DNA from: Saprospiraceae bacterium
GTDB taxonomy: Bacteria; Bacteroidota; Bacteroidia; Chitinophagales; Saprospiraceae
Length of the DNA stretch: 64,000 nucleotides
Direction of reading: 5' to 3'
Assembly (NCBI GenBank): GCA_028282725.1
Contig: JANQHF010000004.1
Location: forward strand, 1-64,000
Part shown: positions 44,150 to 53,717 of the stretch, piece by piece
Position numbering within the stretch: position 1 is the first letter of the stretch
How the letters are laid out: the number at the start of each line of letters is the position of its first letter
Notes under the pieces: model-generated
Seen by the model: only the letters and a program-made list of their open reading frames with translations
Told to the model about the DNA's origin: nothing
Databases searched by the model: none
Program-made: the position numbers and the translations under genes

Positions 44150-44873
44150 TTTCACCTGGCCACGCTTCCCAAAAGCATTTAAATTATTATTAGATATAAA
44201 GAGTCACTCGCCATAAGCTATAATCGAATGTTTTCTCAAAAGGTGTCACTCAGAGTGACAAACTCACTGGGAGAATGTCCCCCTTTGAGAGGGATTAAGG
44301 GGTTTTACACCCGGTCAAAGTGTGAGCCTACCTGCCGGCAGGCAGGTTTGAGTTTGAATGTGAGCGTGCCGCGTGTCTTTAAGCGTCTTCGCTTAAAGTT
44401 TTGATTGTCATCATCTTACTACCCTGATACTCCAAAAGTCATCGAATGTACTGCCTAGCACAACAGGCTTCAGCCTGCTATACTCCTATCAACCGGCAAA
44501 ACCAATCAAACCATTTAAACTTATCAAACAAATCAATTGATTGCCAGCCCGCTAAAAGTCATCTCGTCATAGGCGGAGCAAGTGCCCACCTTGGAAGTTG
44601 AGTGATGCAATCACCCTTCTTGGATCTTGGGTGATGAGACCACCCACCTCAGGTCACCACCCACCTCAAGTCATCTCGCCATAGGCGGAGCAAGCGCCCA
44701 CCTTGGAAGTTGAGCGATGCGTCATCCCGCCTTAAAGTGACAGTCTGAAGCCTGTTCTACTCTTATCAACCAAAATCAATTGATTGCCAGCCCACTAAAA
44801 GCCATCTCGCTGCAAGCGGAGCAGGCACCTGCTTGAAAATCAGGTGATGCACCAGCCCACCTGTTTTATACCC
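44150..44873. repeat. Composite palindromic repeat block
   Basis: No gene. The block holds another CAAGGGG-type palindrome copy (near 44290-44312), a CCTGCCGGCAGG palindrome (44329-44347), an AGGCTTCAGCCTG palindrome (near 44465-44478) and three copies of a two-hairpin module (starting near 44557, 44668 and 44799). Each module begins (AG)TCATCTCGC, followed by an AGGCGGAG or AGCGGAG half. Parts match, in inverted orientation, the block near 56.5 kb. Confidence 0.8.
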
Positions 44874-47800
44874 TCACTCCTGATCGACACTCATGATTTC
44901 ATCCAACTGAATAATCCTTCCCGACTCTGAAATGCCTTCGATGTTGATGTGGATAGTTGATATGGTGTTGGGAATCATAAAATTGAGTGTCGTCTGACCA
45001 GCTTCGTCCGGCTGGATTTCAGGATGCCAGGAGATGGTCGTCTCAAATGGAAGGATGTTTTCCGACGGATATTCGGGACTGAACTCCCTTGCACGATAAT
45101 ACCCCGGATGTTCTACATACAGGATACCACTTTCCAGGGATTTTTTAAGAGAACGCGGAATGTTCGTAGTTTGGATATCAATAAAAGTCTTGCCAATATA
45201 GATAGACTCAATTCGATCTGCAGTCAGACCCAGGAATGGCCCGACATTAGAACCGGTCGGATCTGCTCCCATGCCATCGATGATAATTTGGACAGGTACT
45301 TTGATCCTTTCTCCCAGTCTGGTATAAAATACTGAGTATAGCTTGCTGGGGTCTGGGCCGGATTCAAAGACACCAAGAGGGGCAAGGGTAGACAAAAGTG
45401 CTTTCCCCCTGGCATTTGGTTCGACCCAATCTACATTGTCCATATTGATCAACTTGCCTTGTATTGGGCGGTTGCTCGTAAAGGGGCGCCTGGCGGTTAC
45501 AGTGACATCAGGAGCGTCCAGCATCCATATTCCGGAGTCTCTTTCCATTTTTTGAAGGTAATCTTCTCTTATTTCAAAATAGTCTTCATCAGAAATATTC
45601 CGTTGGTTTTCTATTCTGTACAGGGCTTCTCGTTCTTTAGATATTCCAATCGGAGAGAAGTCGTCTATATGAATATCTATCAATCGATCACCGGTCAACG
45701 CGGTGACGTCTTCATCCCCTTCAATTAATTTGTTCTGTTTTCGTGCCTGTATCAGATAGGTTGTGCTATCCAAAAGAGGTATATGGTTAAAAGCAAATTT
45801 TCCATCTTTTCCCGATAGGATTTTATCATAAATTATTTCCGGGCCCAGAGAAGTCAAAAGCACTTGTGATTGCACTCCGTCCGGTTTATCTTTTTCAGAA
45901 GTATAACCTGAAATTGAGTATCCGATTTCCGCAGGATAATTGAATTCCTTGTCACTGATCTCTTTTAAATTCCGCCAGTTGAACCGACTCCAGAATAAAC
46001 GCTGCATTAACAAATCCAAATGGTAGCGCTTAACATTGGTGATATCTCTGAGATAGTATTCTTTATTGGGAATATTTTGAGCCAGGTCCGAATCACACAG
46101 AAGGTAATTCCTGATGTTTTGTTCGTTGTATGCCGGAAGATTGTTGCACGTAACGCTTGCTGAGAGGTCAACTGTTTCTTCCATTATCATACTGTCCAAT
46201 AAGAGCTTAAGATCAAAAGAACGGTCATGTTTCGTCCCGGATTTATTCAAAGTTGCACGCACATAGTTTTCATCATAGCCGTAGTCATTAAATACAAGTC
46301 GTTCAGCCTGTGGTCGTTCCTGGCCATCGAATAAGGTAAAATGAATTACACCTGTGGGCAATTCGGATTTACTGAATTTCAAATTTTGATTTTGCTGAAG
46401 TCCTGTAATGACTCTGAAAACTTGACCGCGTACATGGCCCACGAGGAATGCATCCCTGATGATTGACGTGTGACTTGAAGCTATTGATACATATATATTT
46501 TCTGCTTCATGAGCATTCACGGTCATCGCCAGTCCTGCCGATAGAGCAGGAGGTAATTCAAACCTGGTATTACCAGGGAAACCTTCAACTCTCAAAAAAT
46601 ACGTCTTGCCCGGATCAGGATTCCAAGCAAACTCTCCAAATCCTTCGTGAATCGTTTGAACATCGATCAACTCTGCACCCTGGTCGTCAATAATATGACC
46701 GGTAACCTCCACGGCCCGCCCATCTTGATTTATGGCCTGGAAGACAACATTACCATTCAGACCCTGGATCAGATCCCCACCTTCAGGATAAAATTGAATT
46801 CGCAGAGTATCGGCAAGATCCATATTCATTACTTCTCTCCTTGGGGTCAATTCCTGGAGCCATATTGATTTTTCAAAGAGGTATCGGTCGTCGACATTTC
46901 TCATGTAATTGGTATAGGCACGAAGACGATACTCCCCGGGTGTATCTCTTTGACTCCACTGGTATTCACCTTTTAAACCAAGATCTTTATGCAGGATCCA
47001 GGTCTTGATGATTTTATCCTCAGGATTGATCAGATCAACGTAGAGCACCTGGCTCTGTCTCGAGGGAGTATGATGGATAGCATCTACGATGTAGCCTTTA
47101 AACCAACAAGTAGAGTAGGGCAGGTAGTACACTTTATCCGTATGGAGATAGACCTTCTCCGGATCAAACTCGTATTGATACTCTAAAAGATGATCGACAA
47201 TTTCAATATCTGACAAATTTTGAAAGAGGATTGACCCGTCATAATTCAAAGGAAGTTCTTTCGCCATTCGAAAAGTAGCCCAATAGCCTGATTCTTCAAC
47301 TTCTTTATCATTGAGCAAAGCTCCATCACGACTGATCACAAACTTACCGGATCGGGATTTTAAGAAGGACACCTGTCTGCGAAAATTTAATTTACGTCTA
47401 CCGGTCCCACCGCCGGCATTCAGGCTTATTGGGTTCCCATCATTGATAAACACGGCTAAATAGTCATCTAAAAACAGGGTGTCTGCCAGTGGACCATGAG
47501 ACCAATTTAAATCATCGTATTCCAGGCGTTGGTATTCGTTTTCTCCGTTGGTATTACTTCCCATCTTTCCAAATTCAAATTTCTCAGGATTAACAGGATG
47601 TCTAAGAATCAGAGAACGGAAAAAGAGTTGTTTGGAAGCCAGGTATGTATCTTCTCTACTCTTTTCAATCCTTCGTTTTCTTTTGAATGTGTCTTTTATA
47701 TCCTTGAAGAAGAGCCTTCCGGAATATAGCAGGTCGTCATCAGTGTTTATCGCAAATTTTTCAAGTGCAAATTGCATTTCATATGCTGTTTCTTTATTGC

Positions 47801-48296
47801 GAATTTTCAAATTGTCAATGGCATACGCATAAAGGGTGTCCTGGCTTTCTTCAAACCAGATTACTTCCGGATTTAGCAGAGTGACTTTTTTACGTGATAT
47901 TTTCTTTCCCAGGAAGGCCTCTTGAAATCGCTTCATCCATTTCTTCCTTTTTTTAGGACTGATTTTCTTGCTCTTTACCGTGATCTCGTTTAGTGTCAGG
48001 TTTTTCTCCTTCAAAAAGAATGTGTTCAAACCGTTTTGTAAACGTTCGCCTTCGATACTCACGGTTTCATAGATAATGTGTGTAAAAACGAGGGTAAATT
48101 GTTTTTCTGAATGGGTAATTGTCGCCTTGCCCTCAAGATCGGTGATTGTACCAATAGAGGTATTCTCCAGGAAAATAAAGACATTTTCAACGGGTTCCCC
48201 CGTTTGCTGATCTTTGATCAATAGTTGAATCGTCCCTTGCCCATAGACTGAAAGACTTGTGATGAATCCGAGTAATACGAGGTAAATTATCCGCAT
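44874..48296 (-). CDS. Large envelope protein, MG2/TonB-plug-like
   Basis: A 1140-aa exported protein. From ATG at 48296 it has a signal peptide (MRIIYLVLLGFITSLSVYGQ) and a carboxypeptidase-regulatory-like beta-sandwich (TIQLLIKDQQTGEPVENVFI ... ITDLEGKATI). In the middle there is a macroglobulin-like MG2 segment (VYLHTDKVYYLPYSTCWFKG; later YRLRAYTNYMRN). Towards the end comes a TonB-plug-like stretch (IIDGMGADPTGSNVGPFLGL) and a final beta domain. Such hybrids occur in Bacteroidota and are thought to work at the outer membrane, but their role is unsettled. There is no beta-barrel, so it is not a receptor itself. It is flanked by repeat blocks and has no operon partner. Confidence 0.85.
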   Translation of the reverse strand: MRIIYLVLLGFITSLSVYGQGTIQLLIKDQQTGEPVENVFIFLENTSIGTITDLEGKATITHSEKQFTLVFTHIIYETVSIEGERLQNGLNTFFLKEKNLTLNEITVKSKKISPKKRKKWMKRFQEAFLGKKISRKKVTLLNPEVIWFEESQDTLYAYAIDNLKIRNKETAYEMQFALEKFAINTDDDLLYSGRLFFKDIKDTFKRKRRIEKSREDTYLASKQLFFRSLILRHPVNPEKFEFGKMGSNTNGENEYQRLEYDDLNWSHGPLADTLFLDDYLAVFINDGNPISLNAGGGTGRRKLNFRRQVSFLKSRSGKFVISRDGALLNDKEVEESGYWATFRMAKELPLNYDGSILFQNLSDIEIVDHLLEYQYEFDPEKVYLHTDKVYYLPYSTCWFKGYIVDAIHHTPSRQSQVLYVDLINPEDKIIKTWILHKDLGLKGEYQWSQRDTPGEYRLRAYTNYMRNVDDRYLFEKSIWLQELTPRREVMNMDLADTLRIQFYPEGGDLIQGLNGNVVFQAINQDGRAVEVTGHIIDDQGAELIDVQTIHEGFGEFAWNPDPGKTYFLRVEGFPGNTRFELPPALSAGLAMTVNAHEAENIYVSIASSHTSIIRDAFLVGHVRGQVFRVITGLQQNQNLKFSKSELPTGVIHFTLFDGQERPQAERLVFNDYGYDENYVRATLNKSGTKHDRSFDLKLLLDSMIMEETVDLSASVTCNNLPAYNEQNIRNYLLCDSDLAQNIPNKEYYLRDITNVKRYHLDLLMQRLFWSRFNWRNLKEISDKEFNYPAEIGYSISGYTSEKDKPDGVQSQVLLTSLGPEIIYDKILSGKDGKFAFNHIPLLDSTTYLIQARKQNKLIEGDEDVTALTGDRLIDIHIDDFSPIGISKEREALYRIENQRNISDEDYFEIREDYLQKMERDSGIWMLDAPDVTVTARRPFTSNRPIQGKLINMDNVDWVEPNARGKALLSTLAPLGVFESGPDPSKLYSVFYTRLGERIKVPVQIIIDGMGADPTGSNVGPFLGLTADRIESIYIGKTFIDIQTTNIPRSLKKSLESGILYVEHPGYYRAREFSPEYPSENILPFETTISWHPEIQPDEAGQTTLNFMIPNTISTIHINIEGISESGRIIQLDEIMSVDQE

Positions 48297-48341
48297 AGGC
48301 ATCAAGTGAATCGCACTAATGGAAAACGAAGAAATGAACAA

Positions 48342-48823
48342 ATTGTCGTAATGTAAAAAGTTAAAGAATTGATCTTTATTTTTAATAAATTATTAGACGA
48401 TTGGTTTACTCTCTTTACAAGTCAGGTGATGCATCCACCCGGTTTTTCTTGCAGTCACTAGGTAATTTATCAATTAGACAAGGGGTTTTAACTCCTTGAT
48501 GCTCAATTCATCACCCAAGCCCCAAGTTGGGTGATAAGTCTCACCCTAAGCACCTAAACACAACCCATCAATCAACAAAACCATTAAAACTATTCAATCC
48601 ATCCCTGCCAACAGTAAGTCATCTCGCCATAGGCGGAGCAAGTGCCCACCTTGGAAGTTGAGCGATGCGTCATCCCGCCTTAAAGCGACAGTCTGAAGCC
48701 TGTTCTACTCTTATCAACCAAAATCAATTGACTGTCTTCCCGCCGCAAGCGATTCGATGACTGTAACTCAAATCACATTCCGGCTATCATTTTTTGCCAT
48801 CTTTACAGCTACAATTCGACTCT
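48342..48823. repeat. Repeat-rich gap before DUF983 gene
   Basis: No gene. Contains a CAAGGGG-type palindrome copy (48479-48498), a CACCCAA...TTGGGTG hairpin (near 48514-48534) and a two-hairpin module copy (near 48617-48720) that ends with the AGTCTGAAGCCTGTTCTAC palindrome. It separates divergent genes, so promoters must also be here. Confidence 0.75.
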
Positions 48824-49207
48824 ATGGCCTTTTCATTTTCAGCTATGTGGCAATACAAATGCCCGAGATGCCGAAAAGGACGAATTTTCAATCGTCCATT
48901 CAATTTGTCCAAACCCCTCGATATGCCCCATCACTGTGAATATTGTAAACAGCGGTTTGAGCCGGAACCAGGATTTTATTTCGGTGCCATGTTTCTCTCC
49001 TATATTCTCTCTGGTTGGCTATTATTGCTTCCGACTCTACTCCTTGTCTTTTATTTTAAATGGAGTGTAACAGCATCCATTGGGATCGTGCTCCTGTTCA
49101 GCGCGTTGATTTACTTTCGACTATTGAGAAGTTCTCGCTCGCTTTGGCTGCACATCAATGTGAAGTATGATCAGGCGCATGCTGAAAGGGTCAAAAGTCA
49201 ATTATAA
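48824..49207 (+). CDS. DUF983 membrane protein
   Basis: A 127-aa protein of the DUF983 family. From ATG at 48824 the chain starts MAFSFSAMWQYKCPRCRKG. Two zinc-ribbon-like Cys pairs follow (CPRCRKGR and HHCEYCKQRF), then a helix pair (AMFLSYILSGWLLLLPTLLLVFYF and IGIVLLFSALIYFRLL). The Cys motif and two helices are the family pattern. Function unknown. An ATG at 48794 would add ten residues that do not fit. Confidence 0.88.
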   Translation: MAFSFSAMWQYKCPRCRKGRIFNRPFNLSKPLDMPHHCEYCKQRFEPEPGFYFGAMFLSYILSGWLLLLPTLLLVFYFKWSVTASIGIVLLFSALIYFRLLRSSRSLWLHINVKYDQAHAERVKSQL

Positions 49208-49627
49208 GCTTTTCTTGTTCCTAAAGACAATGGGTTAAAACCCATTGGAGTGTATGATGGATGTCGGTATTGTTCATACAAAGAAAGACTCCAAGAGCCC
49301 TGTAGGGGCGAAATATCTGTAGCCCTGGGTAAATGCATAGCACGCAACCCAGGGTGGAATTTGTAGAGGATCAACAGTTTTGGCGCATATTCTTGATATC
49401 GAGAATTGTGACAAAACCATACTTTGAAATTAGTTTTTAGTCTTTGCAGATTGTCGTTCATACCTTCAACCAAACCGCACTACAACTTTTCAAACCTGTG
49501 CCTGCCCGAGGAGTTTATTTGTTCCTAAAGACAATGTGCTAAAACCCATTGGAGGTTTGGTGTGAGTCGGGGTTTGTGTTTGAGTTTGCAATGGGTGTAA
49601 AACCCATTGTCGAATGCACGCCTCTCT
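49208..49627. repeat. Repeat-rich gap, CAATGGG palindromes
   Basis: No gene. Three palindromes of the same family lie here: 49228-49247 (perfect CAATGGGTT and AACCCATTG arms), 49532-49551 and 49589-49609. The first two share the flank TTGTTCCTAAAGA, so the repeat unit is longer than the stem. In these copies the stem reads CAATGGG...CCCATTG, whereas elsewhere it is CAAGGGG...CCCCTTG. Confidence 0.8.
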
Positions 49628-51406
49628 CTATGTCAGTGATTGATCCAATTGTTCAATTTGATTATTCAAGCTTGACAGCTGGTTACTGAATTCCTGAATA
49701 TCTCTTCCTTCCTTTTCGAGGTGGCTGTCAAACTGATCGAAATTTTTGTCAATACGATGTTTAATGGTATTGATATAGCTTTTAAGACTACCACTGACCT
49801 CGGTGTTGAATTGCTCACGACCGCGGTCAATTTCTTCACCAAATTCCTTCAATATTTTTCTCCTTTTGAATCCCAGCGTCACCCCGGCAAAAAGCAATCC
49901 CGCTGTAGTTAATACCCCGCCGGTAATGTCAAAGACCATCCCATTCGTAATGGCTGCGAGGATCACTCCTACAGCTGTAATCCCCCCGGCTGCTGCCAAA
50001 TTTGGTGAAATGGATTCGGAAGATTTGGCCAGATCCTGATCGTAAAAGTTATTCGAATCATTCAGGAAATTGGAGAAGGATTGATGCAGCTCTTTCAAGA
50101 CATTGGCCCTTCGCTCGGCAATATTACTAAAAATCTCATGGTCGTCACGCAGGATTGTCTTGCTGTTCCTGATCTTCAAATCCACAAGCTTGCCCATTTG
50201 CTGAATACTGTCGGCAATGTCAATGACGCCATCATTCAATTTATTCTTGAGACGTGTATTCAAACCGTTTTCCATCACCGCCAAAAGTTCTTGCAACCAT
50301 TCCTTGGGGCTTTTCTTTCCGCCAAAAGTGGATTGAAAAGAACGGGATATCATGGAGAAGAATCCCAAACCTACTCTCAATTCTTCCAGTCTTGGACGAG
50401 TTACGTTGTCATATTCCGCTATAAGATTTTCTACGAGAAAGTCTACTTGTCTCGACGACTTGTCTTCCTGATTATCCAATGTTTCCCGGATATCATCACG
50501 AAATCGTACATCGGCATTGTATTGTTCCCGGCGTATTTCAAGTCCCTTTTGGATCTTACCGGCCATATTGGATAATGTCGATAGATTGTTCTTTTGTTTG
50601 AGTATGGGAGCCTTGCCCTTCAATATATTTTCATTGATGTATTCCCGCAAAGGAAGAAAGCCGCTTTCCGCTTTTTTACAGGCTTGTTCATCCTTGGCAC
50701 TTACACTGAATACCCTGGGTTGATCGATTCCTTTCTTCCTTGCCTGGTCCTCCACACCTCTTTCATTGATCTGAAGGTCTTCCGGATCGATCAGGTCTTT
50801 CTGCTGCAAGACAAAAACTACCTTCTTCCACCATTCTGCATTGATGTAATCAAAGAATTGCCAACTTGACTCGCGATACGGATTTTTGGCTTCAAAGACA
50901 AATACGATCAGATCCGCTGCAGGCACAAATCGCTCAGTAATCTCCTGGTGATGCTCTATAATCGTATTGGTGCCTGGCGTATCGACAATGGAAATCTCTT
51001 TTAAAATATCGACCGGTTGATAGATCTTTTTGAGATAGGTATTGACGATGACTTCACTTTCCCTTGGACCATAAGTGATTTGCTGGATCGTATCCGTCAT
51101 GGGAGAAGGGGCTACTTTACAGATATCTTTATCAGTCTCCAGCAAGGCATTGATAAAACTACTTTTTCCCGCCTTGACCTCACCTACGATCACAAAAAGA
51201 AACGGGTCATTCACATGTTGCAGGAGATCTGAAGCCGTACGGTGCAACTCTTCGTGACCAATTCTATCCGTGAGTTTGATGAAATGTCTGGTGAGCTCGG
51301 AGACTTGTTCCCTGACTTCCTGAATTCGTGCAGGTGTTATTTTTGTCACTTGCCGAAGATAATCATTGTCCCGTTTCCTGCAATTCGATGATCGACCAAT
51401 CCACAA
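49628..51406 (-). CDS. Dynamin-like GTPase
   Basis: A large GTPase of the dynamin superfamily, 592 aa. G1 is GEVKAGKSSFINALL, the G2 Thr lies in PMTDTIQQITYG, G3 is DTPGTNTI and G4 is LQQKDLI. A long helical stalk follows, with a hydrophobic hairpin (ISPNLAAAGGITAVGVILAAI ... VLTTAGLLFAGVTLGF) that could dip into membrane. C-terminal coiled coil. No in-frame ATG is near the N-terminus: TTG at 51406 or GTG at 51349 are candidates. The neighbour upstream is a WbqC gene, seven bases away. Bacterial dynamins remodel or repair membrane, but the job here is unknown. Confidence 0.88.
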   Translation of the reverse strand: MWIGRSSNCRKRDNDYLRQVTKITPARIQEVREQVSELTRHFIKLTDRIGHEELHRTASDLLQHVNDPFLFVIVGEVKAGKSSFINALLETDKDICKVAPSPMTDTIQQITYGPRESEVIVNTYLKKIYQPVDILKEISIVDTPGTNTIIEHHQEITERFVPAADLIVFVFEAKNPYRESSWQFFDYINAEWWKKVVFVLQQKDLIDPEDLQINERGVEDQARKKGIDQPRVFSVSAKDEQACKKAESGFLPLREYINENILKGKAPILKQKNNLSTLSNMAGKIQKGLEIRREQYNADVRFRDDIRETLDNQEDKSSRQVDFLVENLIAEYDNVTRPRLEELRVGLGFFSMISRSFQSTFGGKKSPKEWLQELLAVMENGLNTRLKNKLNDGVIDIADSIQQMGKLVDLKIRNSKTILRDDHEIFSNIAERRANVLKELHQSFSNFLNDSNNFYDQDLAKSSESISPNLAAAGGITAVGVILAAITNGMVFDITGGVLTTAGLLFAGVTLGFKRRKILKEFGEEIDRGREQFNTEVSGSLKSYINTIKHRIDKNFDQFDSHLEKEGRDIQEFSNQLSSLNNQIEQLDQSLT

Positions 51407-51413
51407 GATCCAC

Positions 51414-52037
51414 CTATGTACAGTGACGCTTCAACAGGGTCAATGCTTCAGGTCCGCAGCACATCAATAGATCCAGGATACTCAGATGTGGGACGAAGCC
51501 TGTCACGTCATGGAAGACCTGTTCGTAGGTAAAAACAGGTTTCTTGCTAAAGAATTCCATGTTGGGACGATAGAAGTCCCTGATATCTTCAATCCCCGAT
51601 GAGGGTTCCTTCGAATAGCCTTCCGATATCTTACAATGGACATCCAATCCAAGCTGATCAATAAGAAATTGCATATTCGCAAGGTTGAGATCGAAGAGAA
51701 ACTGAAATCCTTGATAGATGATCGACATAAGGAGCGGCGCATAGTGCTCGTAGAAAGGTGCCGATCCATAATTGGTCTGAATCCTTTGCGAAAAGGCTTT
51801 TTGCCAAGATTCTCCGGCGATTCGTACTTCACGAATCGGCATTTGTTCATTTTTCCCTTTTTCAAGGGGAATGGAAAATAAACTTCTTCCTTGGACACTA
51901 TTCAGGTAGAGACGATTCCGAAAGCTTCGTTTCTGATAGTTTTCATGACCTTCAATGATCCATTCACGGTATCTTGCTAATTTACCGACCACCGGAATAG
52001 GAGGCAAAATCATGGATTCAAATAGTATCGCTGCCAC
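51414..52037 (-). CDS. WbqC-family protein
   Basis: A 207-aa WbqC-like protein. The N-terminal pattern FESMILPPIPVVGKLARYREW, then FRNRLYL with the conserved Arg, and a WQKAFSQRIQTNYGSAPFYEHY segment are family marks. GTG at 52037 (MAAILFES) is the likely start; a TTG three codons earlier is possible. WbqC proteins are linked to surface polysaccharide loci, but their reaction is not firmly known. It is divergent from a glycosyltransferase gene (18 bases between starts). Confidence 0.85.
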   Translation of the reverse strand: MAAILFESMILPPIPVVGKLARYREWIIEGHENYQKRSFRNRLYLNSVQGRSLFSIPLEKGKNEQMPIREVRIAGESWQKAFSQRIQTNYGSAPFYEHYAPLLMSIIYQGFQFLFDLNLANMQFLIDQLGLDVHCKISEGYSKEPSSGIEDIRDFYRPNMEFFSKKPVFTYEQVFHDVTGFVPHLSILDLLMCCGPEALTLLKRHCT

Positions 52038-52055
52038 TATGCACAATATTACGAT

Positions 52056-53309
52056 ATGCCAGTAAGCTGCAAGAGGATTTTTTATAGCGATATGGATCCG
52101 GGCTTCAGCTTGAGCACACCAATGCCAGGACTGAAGTGCGTGGTTGTCATTCCTGCATTTGCAGAAGAGTCATTGATACCCACCTTGAGATTCCTGGAGG
52201 CTTCATGTGCGTTTGTACAGCATGCAGAGGTCATTATCGTAATCAACCAGGGCGAAGATGTTTCAAAGCACAATCAGGTAGTCAATGATCGCTGTTTCCG
52301 GGAAATATGCGCTGCGCAATTTGAGGGCTTGCCAATCCATGTATTGTTTGTGGAAAAAATCCCTGTAAAGATTGCTGGAGTCGGACTGGCGAGGAAAATA
52401 GGCATGGATGAAGCCGCCAAACGATTGGCATCAGCAGGTAGTGAATCAAATGGTATCATCATTAACCTGGATGCCGATTGTACAGTTTCCAAGAATTACT
52501 TAAATGCTATTGTGGACGGATTTGCATCCATTCCCGAAGCTGAGTTGCTCAATATTCATTTCGAACATTATTTGGACCAAACACGATCCGTTGCAGAACG
52601 GGAAGCCATTATTCAATACGAGTTACACTTGCGATATTTCATTGAAATGCAACGATGGCTGGACCTTCCTTATGCCTGTCACACCGTAGGTAGTGCATTT
52701 GCTGTTTTGGCATCTTCATATAGAAAAATAGGCGGTATGAATAAGAGGAAGGCAGGTGAAGATTTTTATTTTATACATAAGTTTACCAAGAAAGGGACAG
52801 CGCGGGATCTGAACCAATGTATCGTCTATCCATCCGGAAGAACTTCTTTTCGCGTCCCATTTGGAACCGGAAAGGCAGTGGAGAATTTGATCAAGGACGA
52901 TTTGGTTTTTAAGACATACAACCCAAAAAGCTTTGTGGATTTGAAAGAATTGGTTCAAAGAATTGACTATCTCTATTCCAATTCTTATTCGTCTCTGAAG
53001 CCGAAGCTTTCAAAACCAGTCAATGCATACCTGGTCAGTCAGACATTCGATACAGTCATTGAAAAAATAAAGTCAAATTGCACATCATTGATATCATTTC
53101 GAAAGGCTTTCTTTCAATGGTTTGATGCCTTTCGTTTGATGAAATGTCTGCATTTTATCCAGGATCACTATTATCCCAATGTCCCGGTCCACGAAGCATT
53201 AGAGAGTGTCGGTGGAATTGTTGGTATCGAGTACAGTGATAAACCGGAAAAGCTTTTATTAAGCCTAAGAGCAAAACACAAGCTTTCAAAGTGGACACCG
53301 AGAAAGTAG
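52056..53309 (+). CDS. Glycosyltransferase-like protein (GT-A)
   Basis: A 417-aa protein with a GT-A-like core: VVVIPAFAEESLIPTLRFLE for nucleotide-sugar binding, the Asp motif IIINLDADCTVSKNYL and a further acidic motif KAGEDFYFIHKF. It looks cytoplasmic, without helices. A typical glycosyltransferase family 2 member, but the donor and acceptor are unknown. The start lies very close to the divergent WbqC gene, so a later ATG (52092 or 52122) may be used. The last 120 residues are helical and of unknown role. Confidence 0.85.
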   Translation: MPVSCKRIFYSDMDPGFSLSTPMPGLKCVVVIPAFAEESLIPTLRFLEASCAFVQHAEVIIVINQGEDVSKHNQVVNDRCFREICAAQFEGLPIHVLFVEKIPVKIAGVGLARKIGMDEAAKRLASAGSESNGIIINLDADCTVSKNYLNAIVDGFASIPEAELLNIHFEHYLDQTRSVAEREAIIQYELHLRYFIEMQRWLDLPYACHTVGSAFAVLASSYRKIGGMNKRKAGEDFYFIHKFTKKGTARDLNQCIVYPSGRTSFRVPFGTGKAVENLIKDDLVFKTYNPKSFVDLKELVQRIDYLYSNSYSSLKPKLSKPVNAYLVSQTFDTVIEKIKSNCTSLISFRKAFFQWFDAFRLMKCLHFIQDHYYPNVPVHEALESVGGIVGIEYSDKPEKLLLSLRAKHKLSKWTPRK

Positions 53310-53717
53310 TGTAAAGTCTATTGTAGCGATCACAGGCTTTAGCCTGTTCACACTCTTCTGAACCAATGAAACCTATCAGATTATCTGTGTAATCCGTGGT
53401 GCATATCTGTGCTTATTACCCAAACTCCATCTACCCGGTGCTCTTCCAGCTACCCGGAGTGCTGTCTGGACAACAGGCTTCGCCTGATCGCACCTTCTGA
53501 ACCAATGAAACAACTGAACACGCTTCAAGTCATCTCGCTGCAAGCGGAGCAGGCACCTGCTTGAAAATCAGGTGATACGTCATTTCCTTCTTGGACAAGG
53601 AGTTTTACACTCTTTGTTCTCCGGTACTTATCAATCGATAACCTTCGGCCTCCCGGCTCAATTCATCACCCGAACTGAAAGTCGGGTGATGATGACCACC
53701 CGAAAGCGCTTATGAAC
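53310..53717. repeat. Repeat-rich gap between convergent genes
   Basis: No gene. Contains ACAGGCTTTAGCCTGTT and ACAGGCTTCGCCTGA palindromes (near 53334 and 53473), a two-hairpin module copy (near 53528-53580), a CAAGGAGT palindrome copy (53596-53616) and a CCCGA...TCGGG hairpin (near 53677). It separates the ends of two convergent genes. Confidence 0.75.

Noticed and set aside
44018..44873. Insertion sequence or transposon remnant
   Set aside because: There is no transposase frame and no target-site duplication that I can see; repeats are short and structured.
49198..49473. Minus-strand frame of 91 aa next to the DUF983 gene
   Set aside because: It covers a palindrome repeat and has no start context, no family pattern and a composition unlike neighbouring genes.
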